Shown: positions 52,661-61,233, numbered from the stretch's first letter. The stretch is 64,000 nt of DNA from Bacillota bacterium (GCA_029572815.1 JAKPUQ010000209.1:62001-126000); one strand, 5' to 3'. The notes: generated from the letters alone by a model not told the origin. Program-made: numbers and translations.

Positions 52661-53956
52661 ATGAGCTTTTCTCCTAAAGAGATACTGAAATTCGTTGAAG
52701 AGAATGACGTAAAGTTTATCAGACTTACTTTCTGCGATATGTTCGGAAATCTCAAAAATGTGGCTATCATGCCAAACGAACTGCCGAGAGCTTTTGAATA
52801 TGGCATTCCCTTTGACGCCTCATGTATCACAGAGGGCTGCTCCGACCTGCTTCTCGTTCCCGATATCTCCACACTCTCTGTCCTCCCCTGGAGACCGAAG
52901 TCAGGCCGCGTTGTCCGCTTTTTCTGCGCCCTCAAAAATACCGACGGAAGCGACTATGTGGGCGATATGCGTACCGAGCTCACCAACTATATCAATCAGC
53001 TTCGTCTGGACGGATATTCCTGCGAAATGGGCACTAAGTGCGAGTTCTACCTCTTTGAGCTGGACGAGCACGGTGAGCCTACTAAGATTCCTCATGACAA
53101 GGGCGGCTATCTGGACGTCGCTCCTCTGGACAAGTGCGAGAACGCAAGACGTGAGATCTGCCTCTCACTGGAGGAAATGGGCATGAGCCCCAAGAGCTCA
53201 TGTCATAAACACGGTCCCGCTCAGAACGAGATTGAGTTCCGCGAAAGTGAGCCAATTACCGCTGCGGACAATATGGTACACTACAAGACCGTTGTTAAGT
53301 CCATTGCCGCTCAGAACGGTCTCTTCGCTTCATTTATGCCTAAGCCCCTCCCCGATGAGCACGGAAGCGCTCTCAGCATCTCCATAAGCCTTAAAAAGGG
53401 CGGTGAGAATATCTTCGGGGACGATATAAACGCTATGCCAAATGAGGGAAAATGCTTCATCTCCGGCGTTCTCAGCAGAATGAGAGAGATAACCGCTTTC
53501 CTTAACTCCACCACCAACTCCTACAAACGCTTCGGCATCGGCTATGCCCCGAAATATGTCAACTGGTCCTCTGAGAACTGCGCTCAGCTCATAAGAGTAC
53601 CTAAGCCTGTGGGAATTACTCCCCGTATCGAGATACGCTCCGCTGACGCCTGCTGCAATCCTTATATCACATTCAAGCTCATTCTTGCCGCAGGTATAGA
53701 GGGGATACAGTCCAATGACTGCTCACTCTTTGAAAGCGCTATGCACAGCGGAGAGAACTGCGACCTGTTCCAGCCCCTTCCCTCTACGCTGGAGGAGGCT
53801 GCCGCTATCGCCGAAAGCAGCGAATTCGTGAAGCGCACTCTGTCAGCGGATATAAGAAGCAGCGTTTTTGCTCAGCTTAGACAGCAGATAAGCGACTACG
53901 AAAAGGCTGAGGATAAGGACAGGTTCGAGGAAATATCCTACTTCAAGTTCGTGTGA
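52661..53956 (+). CDS. Glutamine synthetase-like protein with lost metal ligands
   Basis: A 431-residue type I glutamine synthetase homologue that aligns well overall: F-I-R-L-T-F-C-D-M-F-G, L-P-W-R-P, F-M-P-K-P-L-P, N-S-Y-K-R-F, R-I-E-I-R. Several catalytic residues are changed. The G-P-E-x-E motif reads G-T-K-C-E (E. coli Glu 129 becomes Lys). H-H-E-x-x-P-G-Q-x-E reads C-H-K-H-G-P-A-Q-N-E (Glu 212 becomes Lys). G-S-G-x-H reads G-S-A-L-S (His 269 becomes Ser). These positions bind the active-site metals, so normal glutamine synthesis is unlikely. It sits 8 bases before an ANTAR regulator, suggesting a regulatory or sensing role; this is inference. Confidence 0.85.
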   Translation: MSFSPKEILKFVEENDVKFIRLTFCDMFGNLKNVAIMPNELPRAFEYGIPFDASCITEGCSDLLLVPDISTLSVLPWRPKSGRVVRFFCALKNTDGSDYVGDMRTELTNYINQLRLDGYSCEMGTKCEFYLFELDEHGEPTKIPHDKGGYLDVAPLDKCENARREICLSLEEMGMSPKSSCHKHGPAQNEIEFRESEPITAADNMVHYKTVVKSIAAQNGLFASFMPKPLPDEHGSALSISISLKKGGENIFGDDINAMPNEGKCFISGVLSRMREITAFLNSTTNSYKRFGIGYAPKYVNWSSENCAQLIRVPKPVGITPRIEIRSADACCNPYITFKLILAAGIEGIQSNDCSLFESAMHSGENCDLFQPLPSTLEEAAAIAESSEFVKRTLSADIRSSVFAQLRQQISDYEKAEDKDRFEEISYFKFV

Positions 53957-53964
53957 GGAGTTAA

Positions 53965-54531
53965 ATGGAAAGAGCACTTATTGTTTCCGCTAACAACGAG
54001 GTCTCGGAGCTGGCTGAGCAGCTTCTGAGGATAGAGGGCTGCGGCAGGACAGCCGTTGCTGTCAGCGGAAGTGAGGCCAGAAGACTGGTAAAAAATGACG
54101 CCGAGCCTGAGCTGGTAATTATCAATACTCCCCTGTCCGATGAGTTCGGGCAGGAGCTTGCGGAAATGATCGCCGATATCACCTCAGCAGGCATTATACT
54201 TATTTGCAGCGGCGATGTCTCTGACGAAATTGCGGACAGGCTCTCCGACAGCGGTATAAACGTCCTCGCAAGACCTGTCACAAGGGAGCTCCTCCAGCGC
54301 ACTATAAGGCTCGTTATAGCCGCAAGAGTGCGTATGGCAGGTGTGAGAGAAAGCTCTGATATCCTCAGCCGTATCGAGGAGATGCGCACTATCAACCGTG
54401 CCAAGACTACACTTATGAAGTACCTGAAGTTCACCGAGCCTCAGGCTCATAAGTACATCGAAAAGCAGGCTATGAACAACCGCCAGACCCGTCTGGAGGT
54501 GGCTGTCCGTATCCTTGCACAGTATGAATGA
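53965..54531 (+). CDS. ANTAR-domain regulator with pseudo-receiver
   Basis: A 188-residue protein. The N-terminal part is receiver-like, but the acidic pocket is absent (V-S-A-N-N in place of D-D) and the phosphoacceptor position reads I-I-N-T-P, Asn for Asp. The C-terminal ANTAR domain is intact: N-R-A-K-T-T-L-M, then E-P-Q-A-H-K-Y-I-E-K-Q-A-M-N-N-R. ANTAR proteins bind nascent RNA hairpins and prevent termination. Pairing with a glutamine synthetase-like gene recalls the clostridial glnA-glnR arrangement. Phosphorylation seems unlikely, so activity may depend on the partner protein or a ligand. Confidence 0.88.
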   Translation: MERALIVSANNEVSELAEQLLRIEGCGRTAVAVSGSEARRLVKNDAEPELVIINTPLSDEFGQELAEMIADITSAGIILICSGDVSDEIADRLSDSGINVLARPVTRELLQRTIRLVIAARVRMAGVRESSDILSRIEEMRTINRAKTTLMKYLKFTEPQAHKYIEKQAMNNRQTRLEVAVRILAQYE

Positions 54532-54937
54532 TATGAGCGAAAAATTCATTGCGGTCATTACCGACAGACAAAATGACAGCGAGTCTGAGCTTTCGGTATT
54601 TACCTGCGAGTACGAAAAGGACGGCGTGAAGCACACCGCCACATACAAAGACGGTACCCACATGATAGTCGATGTGGACAGTACCATCGAGATAACCGTC
54701 GAAAACGGGCAGATCATCGGCACCAATGTTGATAAGATCGTTGGCTCAAACAGTATATTTATGCTGGTATGCCTGTTTATCTTTATCGCTGTTGTGGTGC
54801 TGCTCTTTTGGTGGTTCGTGAAAACTAAGTACATAGCCGTCCGTATCGGTATAGGCGTTTTTGCTGCGGCTGTTTACATTTTTACACACATACCTTCAAA
54901 ACAAAATAACAGGCTTACAATAAAGCGATCATTATGA
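54524..54937 (+). CDS. Hypothetical protein with two C-terminal membrane helices
   Basis: About 137 residues. The first ~75 form a soluble part with beta-rich sequence (V-F-T-C-E-Y-E-K-D-G-V-K-H-T-A-T-Y). Two membrane helices follow (about 83-103 and 108-123), then a short basic tail. The start overlaps the ANTAR gene; ATG 54524 or 54533 are both possible and neither has a clear ribosome site, implying translational coupling. The next gene overlaps its end by four bases. Function is unknown; the central region recalls DUF3592-type proteins only loosely. Confidence 0.55.
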   Translation: MNDMSEKFIAVITDRQNDSESELSVFTCEYEKDGVKHTATYKDGTHMIVDVDSTIEITVENGQIIGTNVDKIVGSNSIFMLVCLFIFIAVVVLLFWWFVKTKYIAVRIGIGVFAAAVYIFTHIPSKQNNRLTIKRSL

Positions 54938-56028
54938 AGAAAACTGTATTATTTGCCCTCATGGCTCTGCTTGCACTTACCGGCTGTGACAGCAAAGAGC
55001 AAAAAAAGCTGAACAAGCAGTATATCAGCACAGCCAAGTCCAATGCCGTTAAGTATATTGAGGATAAGTACGGCTTTACTCCTGAGGTCAGAAGTGCAGA
55101 ACAGGAAAGAGAATATGGCTGGATAAACTCTGCCCCTCTGACTACGGTATACGTCCGTATGAACCACGATGGCCGTGACTTCGGTGTGTATATCGACGGT
55201 GCAACAGATAATACCGACGGATATGACAATTACCAGAGCAAGGATATTGCCGATCACTTCTGTTCCGCTATTTCTGAGATAACAGGCAAGCCTGTGCAGC
55301 TTACTCTGAAAGGCGGAATGGTCCAGACAAGCTTTGATCCCATAGAGAATGAATGCATTAATATGTATTCGGAGAGCTTCGATACTTCCGCTCCTGAGGA
55401 GTTTTTCAGCAGGAGCCAATGCTCGGTGCTGGCGGAATATGTGAATACGGATATTTCCTCCATTTCTGGCAAGGATCTTCCCTTGTACTTTTTCAAAAAC
55501 AATAATAAGAACGACATCACTCTGGTATCATATCGGGATAAGGATTATGTTGGTCTGTACGATCAGAGCTCTATGCTCCCATTTCATGCGGAGAGCAGGA
55601 CCATCATCAACCGCGTTGAAACTGTCCATGAGGACTTCTCCCTCGGGCAGGTGGGAGATATGTCCTATTATATCAAGGACGAGGACAGCAGTGCTGTTAC
55701 CGTCAGGGAGGTCGTCCCCGATAACGGCTCTGAATGGGACGATGAATTCTTTACCGCAGAGACAGCTTCTAAAGCCTACTCCTTCAGATGCGACCATGAC
55801 TGCGAAGTGAATATCTTCTTTCCGAAGTCTGCTATTGAACCCCTGGATCCCAATTATATCAAGAACCATCGGGAACTCGGTATCTGCCGCGGTAACGGCA
55901 GCAGCCGCGCCTTTGATACATATAATCTCATGCATTTAAATGATGACTATGAGATATGCAGTTTTAACCTTAATGCCGATCAGGAAGCTTATATTGTCTT
56001 CCTTCATCTGACAAATGTAAAAAAATAA
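54934..56028 (+). CDS. Predicted lipoprotein of unknown function
   Basis: A 364-residue protein with a lipoprotein signal (M-K-K-T-V-L-F-A then L-T-G-C, Cys about 18). The mature part is rich in Asp and Ser, without recognised domains; it begins with a helix (K-E-Q-K-K-L-N-K-Q-Y) and continues as mixed beta strands. It is the last gene of the GS-like/ANTAR run, starts in a four-base overlap with the membrane protein gene and ends at a bidirectional terminator. Confidence 0.7.
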   Translation: MKKTVLFALMALLALTGCDSKEQKKLNKQYISTAKSNAVKYIEDKYGFTPEVRSAEQEREYGWINSAPLTTVYVRMNHDGRDFGVYIDGATDNTDGYDNYQSKDIADHFCSAISEITGKPVQLTLKGGMVQTSFDPIENECINMYSESFDTSAPEEFFSRSQCSVLAEYVNTDISSISGKDLPLYFFKNNNKNDITLVSYRDKDYVGLYDQSSMLPFHAESRTIINRVETVHEDFSLGQVGDMSYYIKDEDSSAVTVREVVPDNGSEWDDEFFTAETASKAYSFRCDHDCEVNIFFPKSAIEPLDPNYIKNHRELGICRGNGSSRAFDTYNLMHLNDDYEICSFNLNADQEAYIVFLHLTNVKK

Positions 56029-56030
56029 AT

Positions 56031-56056
56031 AAGCCCCGCGATCAAAAGCGGGGCTT
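56031..56056. terminator. Bidirectional intrinsic terminator
   Basis: A 9-bp stem (56031-56039 with 56048-56056), TTTTG after it on the plus strand and a long T-rich run on the minus strand. It separates two convergent operons. Confidence 0.9.
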
Positions 56057-56059
56057 TTG

Positions 56060-56344
56060 TTATTTCATTCTGCCGAATATCAAGCGCATAAGCCAGTAAT
56101 CCGTCGATGAGATCCCTCTGCTTTCATGCATGATCATAAATGTCAGAAATGCTGTGGAAATGAGTATCGCCAAAATACTTAGAGCTATGGGTATCTTTAT
56201 GAGATACCTGCCGCGAAGCTTTACAGATGCAATAATGGTTATAACTGCAAGCACTATGCTCTCGCCCGGAAGTCCGAAAAACCAAAGTCCTAAAGCTGCC
56301 GCAGACATTATTATCAGCGGTATGTTGAATTTTCTCTCAGTCAT
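56060..56344 (-). CDS. Small membrane protein downstream of the anti-sigma gene
   Basis: A 94-residue protein with three hydrophobic segments (about 9-23, 26-41, 49-68) and a short basic end. The start at 56344 has GGAG ten bases upstream; a longer frame to 56410 has no ribosome site. It overlaps the anti-sigma gene by eight bases and is the third gene of that operon. Function is unknown. Confidence 0.6.
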   Translation of the reverse strand: MTERKFNIPLIIMSAAALGLWFFGLPGESIVLAVITIIASVKLRGRYLIKIPIALSILAILISTAFLTFMIMHESRGISSTDYWLMRLIFGRMK

Positions 56345-56993
56345 TTTTATCACGCTCCCATAAAATATGCTTCTGTTTATCGCCCTTATCGTAATAAAAA
56401 ACGGTGTCATATTCCGTATTCTCAGCTGTATTGAACAGAATCACAGAATGTTCCGGTTCAAATTGAAAGAAGAAATTCCGTGAGAATATATTTATTCTTC
56501 GTTCCATAAATGTAACACCGTATGCACACTTTTTCTCTTTATCAAAATCCGGATCTCCGAAAACAGCACCATCTATATCAGCAGCAGTCGAAAAAATACG
56601 GTCACAATCAATTTTATTGCATATAAGGCGTACATCACCATTTTCTTCTTCTACAACAGAAATACAGTTTTCAAGCTTTTTGTCATCGTAATCCATATTA
56701 GTCATGGTGTTCGCCATATATACTATAACCCCCATCATGGCACAGAGCAGCGCCAGTGCGCTTATAATGCCAACTATTATGTTCTCTGTACGGAGCCTTC
56801 TCTTTATACGTTTAAGCACATCTGTGTCCTTCTGAGGGCTTACAGTGACATTTTTCCGGAGCTTTTCAAGCTCTGCTTTACAGTCGGGGCATTCTTTTAT
56901 ATGCTCTTCAACAGCTTTTCTGCTCTCTTCGCTGCATACATCATCAGTGTACAGCGGAAGGAGATCTTTTATCATTTCACAGTTCTTACTCAT
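56337..56993 (-). CDS. Zinc-finger anti-sigma factor
   Basis: A 218-residue single-pass membrane protein. The N-terminus is a zf-HC2 anti-sigma domain: C-E-M-I-K-D-L-L-P-L-Y, then H-I-K-E-C-P-D-C (His about 31, Cys 35 and 38). A membrane helix at about 75-95 is followed by an extracytoplasmic domain with several Cys. It should hold the ECF sigma factor, whose gene overlaps its start by four bases, at the membrane. Confidence 0.88.
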   Translation of the reverse strand: MSKNCEMIKDLLPLYTDDVCSEESRKAVEEHIKECPDCKAELEKLRKNVTVSPQKDTDVLKRIKRRLRTENIIVGIISALALLCAMMGVIVYMANTMTNMDYDDKKLENCISVVEEENGDVRLICNKIDCDRIFSTAADIDGAVFGDPDFDKEKKCAYGVTFMERRINIFSRNFFFQFEPEHSVILFNTAENTEYDTVFYYDKGDKQKHILWERDKND

Positions 56994-57478
56994 TTCTGTT
57001 CCTCCAGTTCTTCTATTATTTTCAGCTTGGCTCGGTGGAAAGTCACTCTCGCCCAGCTCTCGGTCTTGCCGAATAGCTCACCTATCTGACGGAAGCTCAA
57101 CTCCCCGAACACCCTTAGGGTGAATACCTCCTTATATGGCTCAGCCATTGTGTGAAGTATGCGGTGTATAACTGCAGACTGCTGTGAGTCGGCAAGCTGT
57201 TCCTCCACCGACAGAGCTGTATCTGGCATAGTATCGGGGATCTCGTCACCTGTGAAGCGCTTTGCCTTTTTATAGTGTGTGTACAGCAGATTCTTCGCTA
57301 TCTGGCACAGCCATACCCTTATATCGCAGTCTCCGCGGAAGCTTTCAACGGACTTCAGAGCCTTGAAAAAGGTCTCCTGAGTTATATCCTCGGCAAGGTG
57401 CTCGTCTGTCGAAAGTGACCGTATATATAGGTATACATCATGGAAATAGTCATTATAGAGCTCTTCAATCTTTTCCAA
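56990..57478 (-). CDS. ECF-family RNA polymerase sigma factor
   Basis: A 162-residue sigma factor. Region 2 shows L-A-E-D-I-T-Q-E-T-F-F-K-A-L and W-L-C-Q-I-A-K-N-L-L; region 4 shows Y-K-E-V-F-T-L-R-V-F-G-E-L-S-F-R-Q-I-G and S-W-A-R-V-T-F-H-R-A-K. I favour TTG at 57478, about eight bases after an AGGCGGTGA site; TTG 57496 or GTG 57487 would lack spacing. First gene of a sigma/anti-sigma/membrane protein operon. Confidence 0.88.
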   Translation of the reverse strand: MEKIEELYNDYFHDVYLYIRSLSTDEHLAEDITQETFFKALKSVESFRGDCDIRVWLCQIAKNLLYTHYKKAKRFTGDEIPDTMPDTALSVEEQLADSQQSAVIHRILHTMAEPYKEVFTLRVFGELSFRQIGELFGKTESWARVTFHRAKLKIIEELEEQK

Positions 57479-57540
57479 ACTTCTCACCGCCTTCAACTAT
57501 AAGACTTCGCTGTTTAACTTTCGTTACAGAAATTTTCAAA

Positions 57541-57576
57541 AAAATAAAAGGCTGCGGATAATCGCTATCCGCAGCC
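57541..57576 (-). terminator. Intrinsic terminator of the CD1247-domain gene
   Basis: A perfect 11-bp stem (57550-57560 with 57566-57576) and, on the minus strand, TTTTATTTTTTT after it. Confidence 0.9.
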
Positions 57577-57596
57577 TGTTTTACGATTATTTGCGA

Positions 57597-58088
57597 TCAC
57601 TTCTTCTCGGGCTCTTCGTCCTTATCCTCAAAGTCCTCAAAAGTAAGATCGTCAGAATCAAACTCAAGGAGCTCATCGCAGTTAGGACAGTTTATTGATC
57701 CCTCTTCGATCATGCCCTCGTCAAGGAGAATGGTGTCTCCGCAGGTGGGGCAGGTGATCTCATAAAGCTCATCGTCCTCGTCATCGAAGTCAAAATCGTC
57801 CTCATCGTCCCAGTCATCATCTTCGTCGCAGGTGTCGCAGTCACCGTCGCACTCGTCACAGTCGAGATCCTCATAGAAATCGTCCTCAACTGCGCCAAGA
57901 TCCTCGTCAAGGATGTCGCAGAGCTCTGTGAGCTCGTCTACCTGTGACTGGAGGTCCTCAACATAGAGCACCAGCTCGGACATTACCTCTGACATCTGGA
58001 TGAGAGCCTTGCCCTCCTTTGTAGATGCGTCGATCTCAAGACCGTCGATAAGTCCCTGTAAATATGACATTTTCTCGGTAAGCTTCAT
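57597..58088 (-). CDS. CD1247 N-terminal-domain protein with acidic linker and zinc ribbon
   Basis: A 163-residue protein. The first ~65 residues form the helical domain conserved in Clostridia: M-S-Y-L-Q-G-L-I-D-G-L-E-I, then L-Q-S-Q-V-D-E-L-T-E-L. A very acidic linker with D-C-D-E-C-D-G-D-C-D-T-C follows, and then a ribbon C-P-T-C-G and C-P-N-C-D-E-L. It commonly sits next to efp in spore-formers; the function is not known. The ATG follows GAGGAGGAG and lies 43 bases after efp. Confidence 0.8.
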   Translation of the reverse strand: MKLTEKMSYLQGLIDGLEIDASTKEGKALIQMSEVMSELVLYVEDLQSQVDELTELCDILDEDLGAVEDDFYEDLDCDECDGDCDTCDEDDDWDDEDDFDFDDEDDELYEITCPTCGDTILLDEGMIEEGSINCPNCDELLEFDSDDLTFEDFEDKDEEPEKK

Positions 58089-58131
58089 AACAAGCTCCTC
58101 CTCTCAAAATAGTATCGCGGTTAACAGGAGC

Positions 58132-58689
58132 TTATGCTCTTGACATATACTCGCCTGTTCTTGTATCTACCTGAATGATCTCGCCTTCGTCGATGAAGAG
58201 CGGAACCTTGATCTCTGCGCCTGTCTCAAGTGTTGCAGGCTTTGTAGCGTTTGTAGCTGTATCGCCCTTGAAGCCGGGGTCTGTCTGTGTGACCTTCAGC
58301 TCAACGAAGTTGGGGGGCTCTACGCCGAATACATTGCCCTTGTATGAGAGGATCTTACAGATCATCTCTTCCTTAACGAACTTGAAGTTGTCGCCAAGGA
58401 TAGATGCGCTGATCGGTACCTGCTCATAGGTCTCGAGATCCATGAAGTAGTAAAGATCGCCGTCGTTGTAGCTGTACTGCATATCCTTTCTCTCAACGAA
58501 AGCTGTAGGGAACTTAGCTGTGGGGTTGAAAGAAGTTTCTACAACTGAACCTGTGATTACGTTCTTGTATTTAGTTCTTACAAAAGCAGCTCCCTTACCG
58601 GGCTTAACGTGCTGGAATTCAACGACCTGAACAACCTGTCCGTCAAGCTCAAAGGTAACGCCGTTTCTGAAATCTCCTGCTGAAATCAT
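58132..58689 (-). CDS. efp: Elongation factor P
   Basis: Relieves ribosome stalling at polyproline sequences. The 185-residue protein has the domain I loop [12 protein letters not shown], whose tip Lys is the site modified in many bacteria, the KOW-like first domain I-S-A-G-D-F-R-N-G, and the EF-P signature [16 protein letters not shown] near the end. The ATG at 58689 has GGAGG eight bases upstream; a longer frame to 58758 overlaps the promoter. Confidence 0.97.
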   Translation of the reverse strand: MISAGDFRNGVTFELDGQVVQVVEFQHVKPGKGAAFVRTKYKNVITGSVVETSFNPTAKFPTAFVERKDMQYSYNDGDLYYFMDLETYEQVPISASILGDNFKFVKEEMICKILSYKGNVFGVEPPNFVELKVTQTDPGFKGDTATNATKPATLETGAEIKVPLFIDEGEIIQVDTRTGEYMSRA

Positions 58690-58729
58690 TATAAATACCT
58701 CCGTATTTTTCAAATTAATATGATACTTT

Positions 58730-58758
58730 ATTTTATCACATTTCAGGAATTTTTGCAA
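58730..58758 (-). promoter_or_regulatory. Sigma-A promoter of efp
   Basis: TTGCAA (58753-58758), 17 bases, TAAAAT (58730-58735) on the minus strand, just downstream of the pepP-like stop. Confidence 0.7.
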
Positions 58759-58775
58759 TACCTAAAGCGATATTC

Positions 58776-59841
58776 TTATAAAGTTATGAGATTTTTTGCA
58801 CTTTTTGTCAAGTTTTCGCAGCCGTTTTCAGTCAAAATGACAAAATCCTCTATACGGACTCCGAACTTTCCTGCGATGTATATACCCGGCTCTACCGTCA
58901 CTACTGCGCCCTCATTCAGGGGGAAGCTTGTAATTGGGTGAAGCATTGGGCTTTTCGTGTATCTCCATGCCTACGCCGTGTCCGAGGGAATGTCCGAAGC
59001 AGGCGCCGTAGCCTGCCTTTTCGATGATGTCTCTGGACACCTTGTCAAGGTCGCTGCCCAGTATGCCTGCCCTTGCAGCTTCTATGCCTGCAAGCTGTGC
59101 CTCAAGGACTGTATCGTATACCTTTCGCATCTCCTCTGTGGGCTCCCCTACGCAGACCGTTCTGGTCATGTCGCTGTGGTAGCCGTTGTAGACTGCGCCG
59201 AAGTCCATGAGGACGAAGTCGCCGCTCTCCACCTTCTTGTCGGAGGGAACTCCGTGGGGCATGGAGGTATTGGCTCCCGAAAGTACTATCGTATCGAAGG
59301 AAAGATCCTCAGCGCCCAAAGCAAACATCAGGCGGTTCAGCTCCAGAGCTATCTCTCGCTCGGTGACACCCACCTTTATGAAGCCCATAAGCTCCTCCAG
59401 AGCCCTCTCAGCTATCTCCTGAGCCTTCCTTATGCAGGCTATCTCATCGCTGTCCTTAGAGGCTCTCAGTGTGGCTATGGCGTTGCTGAGAGAGTCGTTG
59501 CTGACAAAGGTAAGGTCTGTGAAGAAGTGCTCATAGGCGTTTAGCTCCTTCACCGTCATGGTCTCGGACTCTATTGCCATGGACTCTGCGCCGTGCTTTT
59601 TCAGCAGCTCCATGAGCTGGGGGTAGAGCTTCTTCAGCTCTATCACCTCGGCGTCCTTTACTGTGGCTCTCGCCTTCTCTATGTAGCGGAAATCAATGAG
59701 CAGATACGCCTTTTCCGGGAACGCGAGCACAACTCCTGCGGATGACTTCATGCCTGTGAAGTAACGTCTGTTTATGTCAGAGGTTATGAGTACGCAGTCT
59801 GCGCCCTCAAATATTTCAAAAAGTCTGTCAAATCTGGTCAT
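58776..59841 (-). pseudogene. Xaa-Pro aminopeptidase (M24B), frameshifted near the C-terminus at a G5 tract
   Basis: A creatinase-like N-domain is followed by a pita-bread M24 peptidase: L-M-D-F-G-A, Y-H-S-D-M-T-R-T and [14 protein letters not shown]. At five G residues on the plus strand (58919-58923) the frame leaves the family sequence and stops at once. With four, it continues [13 protein letters not shown], then G-V-R-I-E-D, supplying the last two metal-ligand Glu residues, and ends at 58776. As written, the protein lacks those ligands. A sequencing error is likely enough to need checking. The ATG at 59841 follows AGAGG, 10 bases after aroQ. Confidence 0.85.
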
Positions 59842-59851
59842 GCAGCACCTC

Positions 59852-60283
59852 TTAAAGCTCGGAAAGAGCCTGCACTGCAAGATAATAGCTTCCGAAGCCG
59901 AAGCCGCTTATACTGCCCTTGCAAACAGGCACGATGACAGAATTTGAGCGGAAACCGTCCCTTGCGAACACGTTGCTGATGTGTACCTCGATAACAGGTA
60001 TCTTTATGGCTGCGATAGCATCGCGGATAGCATAGCTGTAGTGTGTGTAGGCGCCTGCATTGAGAATGACTCCGTCAAAAGTCTTCCTTGCGGCGTGGAG
60101 CTTGTCTATAATGGCTCCCTCGTGGTTGGACTGGAATATCTCGCACTCCAGACCCTGTTCCATTGCACGGTCGATTATATTGCTGTTGAGGTCATCGATG
60201 GTCAGGTTTCCATAGACTCCCGGCTCACGCTCTCCCAGAAGATTGAGGTTGGGACCGTGTATAACAAGTATCTTCTTTACCAT
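59852..60283 (-). CDS. aroQ: 3-dehydroquinate dehydratase, type II
   Basis: Shikimate pathway enzyme of 143 residues that dehydrates 3-dehydroquinate. It has the G-P-N-L-N-L-L-G-E-R-E-P-x-x-Y-G start (catalytic Arg and Tyr), N-A-G-A-Y-T-H-Y-S and E-V-H-I-S-N with the catalytic His. The later H-R-E-x-F-R stretch common in the family is F-A-R-D-G-F-R-S-N-S. It is the second gene of the yqeG-aroQ-pepP run. Confidence 0.95.
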   Translation of the reverse strand: MVKKILVIHGPNLNLLGEREPGVYGNLTIDDLNSNIIDRAMEQGLECEIFQSNHEGAIIDKLHAARKTFDGVILNAGAYTHYSYAIRDAIAAIKIPVIEVHISNVFARDGFRSNSVIVPVCKGSISGFGFGSYYLAVQALSEL

Positions 60284-60285
60284 AT

Positions 60286-60825
60286 TTACTCCTTTGCAAG
60301 TTTAACAAATTTCTTCGGCAGGAAGGGCTTTTCAAGCACTCTCTTGAATCTTATGAAGCGCTTGCTCTTTGGTTCAAGCTCTATGGGCTCGACGTAGAGC
60401 ATAGTCACGCCAGATATGTTGGCTCCCCATACGTCTGTGAAGAGCTGATCCCCTACTGCGGCGGTCTCCGAGGCTTTCAGCCCCATCTTCTTCAATGCCG
60501 CCTTGTAGCCCCTTCTGAGAGGTTTGCCGCTGTCGCTGACGAAATCCAGCCCCAGGGGGTCCGCAAATGGTCTAACACGCTCGGGGTGGTTGTTTGAGAC
60601 TATTATGAGCTTTATCCCTTCGGCTCTCATGGTGTCAAGCCACTCCCTTATACCCTCGGCAGGGACGGGATTGTCATGAGTGGTAAGGGTATTGTCCACG
60701 TCAAGGATAAGCCCCTTTATGCCGTGCTTCTTCAGAAAGGCGGGACTGATATCCACCGTTCTTCTGAAGGCGAAATCCACGTCGGTCCCTGTAATTTTAT
60801 GTATAAGGCCCAAGTTATTTGTCAA
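60286..60825 (-). CDS. YqeG family HAD IIIA-type phosphatase
   Basis: A 179-residue HAD phosphatase. Motif I is L-I-L-D-V-D-N-T-L-T, motif II I-V-S-N-N-H, the lysine region S-G-K-P-L-R-R-G-Y, and motif IV A-V-G-D-Q-L-F-T-D-V-W-G-A-N. TTG at 60825 overlaps the only GGAG, so the TTG at 60813, twelve bases after it, may be the real start. It heads the yqeG-aroQ-pepP cluster seen in many Clostridia. Confidence 0.88.
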   Translation of the reverse strand: MTNNLGLIHKITGTDVDFAFRRTVDISPAFLKKHGIKGLILDVDNTLTTHDNPVPAEGIREWLDTMRAEGIKLIIVSNNHPERVRPFADPLGLDFVSDSGKPLRRGYKAALKKMGLKASETAAVGDQLFTDVWGANISGVTMLYVEPIELEPKSKRFIRFKRVLEKPFLPKKFVKLAKE

Positions 60826-60842
60826 CTCCGTTCATACAAATG

Positions 60843-60864
60843 AAAAAGCGAGCCTAAGCCCGCT
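60843..60864 (-). terminator. Intrinsic terminator of rpsU
   Basis: AGCGAGC (60847-60853) pairs with GCCCGCT (60858-60864), one G-U pair, followed by five T residues on the minus strand. Confidence 0.8.
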
Positions 60865-60892
60865 TTTATCAACATTAATCATTTCCGTAAGA

Positions 60893-61066
60893 TCAATACT
60901 TACGCTTACGAGCTGCCTCAGACTTCTTCTTACGCTTTACCGAAGGCTTCTCGTAGTGCTCTCTCTTACGAACCTCAGCAATTACGCCGTCCTTTGCACA
61001 TGATCTCTTAAATCTCTTAAGAGCTGTGTCTAAAGACTCGTTTTTGCCAACACGAACTTCTGCCAC
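60893..61066 (-). CDS. rpsU: 30S ribosomal protein S21
   Basis: A 57-residue small-subunit protein beginning [20 protein letters not shown], with the typical basic C-terminus [11 protein letters not shown]. It starts at GTG (61066) after GGGAGGG. S21 helps recognise start sites during initiation. It has its own promoter and a long leader. Confidence 0.96.
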   Translation of the reverse strand: MAEVRVGKNESLDTALKRFKRSCAKDGVIAEVRKREHYEKPSVKRKKKSEAARKRKY

Positions 61067-61204
61067 TAAATTTCCCTCCCTTGTTCAGAGGTTGCTCGGA
61101 GCTGAGCTCCGATGCTCTATACTAATCACCCTTGAGGGTGTCAGTCAGCATATACCCCAATAAATAGCAGATATACTATAATTAGTTATAAAGAATATAC
61201 TATA

Positions 61205-61233
61205 AGTTTACCATATTTTCGGACGATTGTCAA
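61205..61233 (-). promoter_or_regulatory. Promoter of rpsU with ~130-base structured leader
   Basis: TTGACA (61228-61233), 17 bases, TAAACT (61205-61210) on the minus strand. The leader down to 61067 has two small hairpins, CACCC-tcaa-GGGTG and CGGAG-ctcag-CTCCG, before the ribosome site. No known regulatory RNA was recognised. Confidence 0.65.

Noticed and set aside
52981-53700. Functional glutamine synthetase
   Set aside because: Three metal-site positions are changed at once (Lys, Lys, Ser), so the usual glnA call would mislead.
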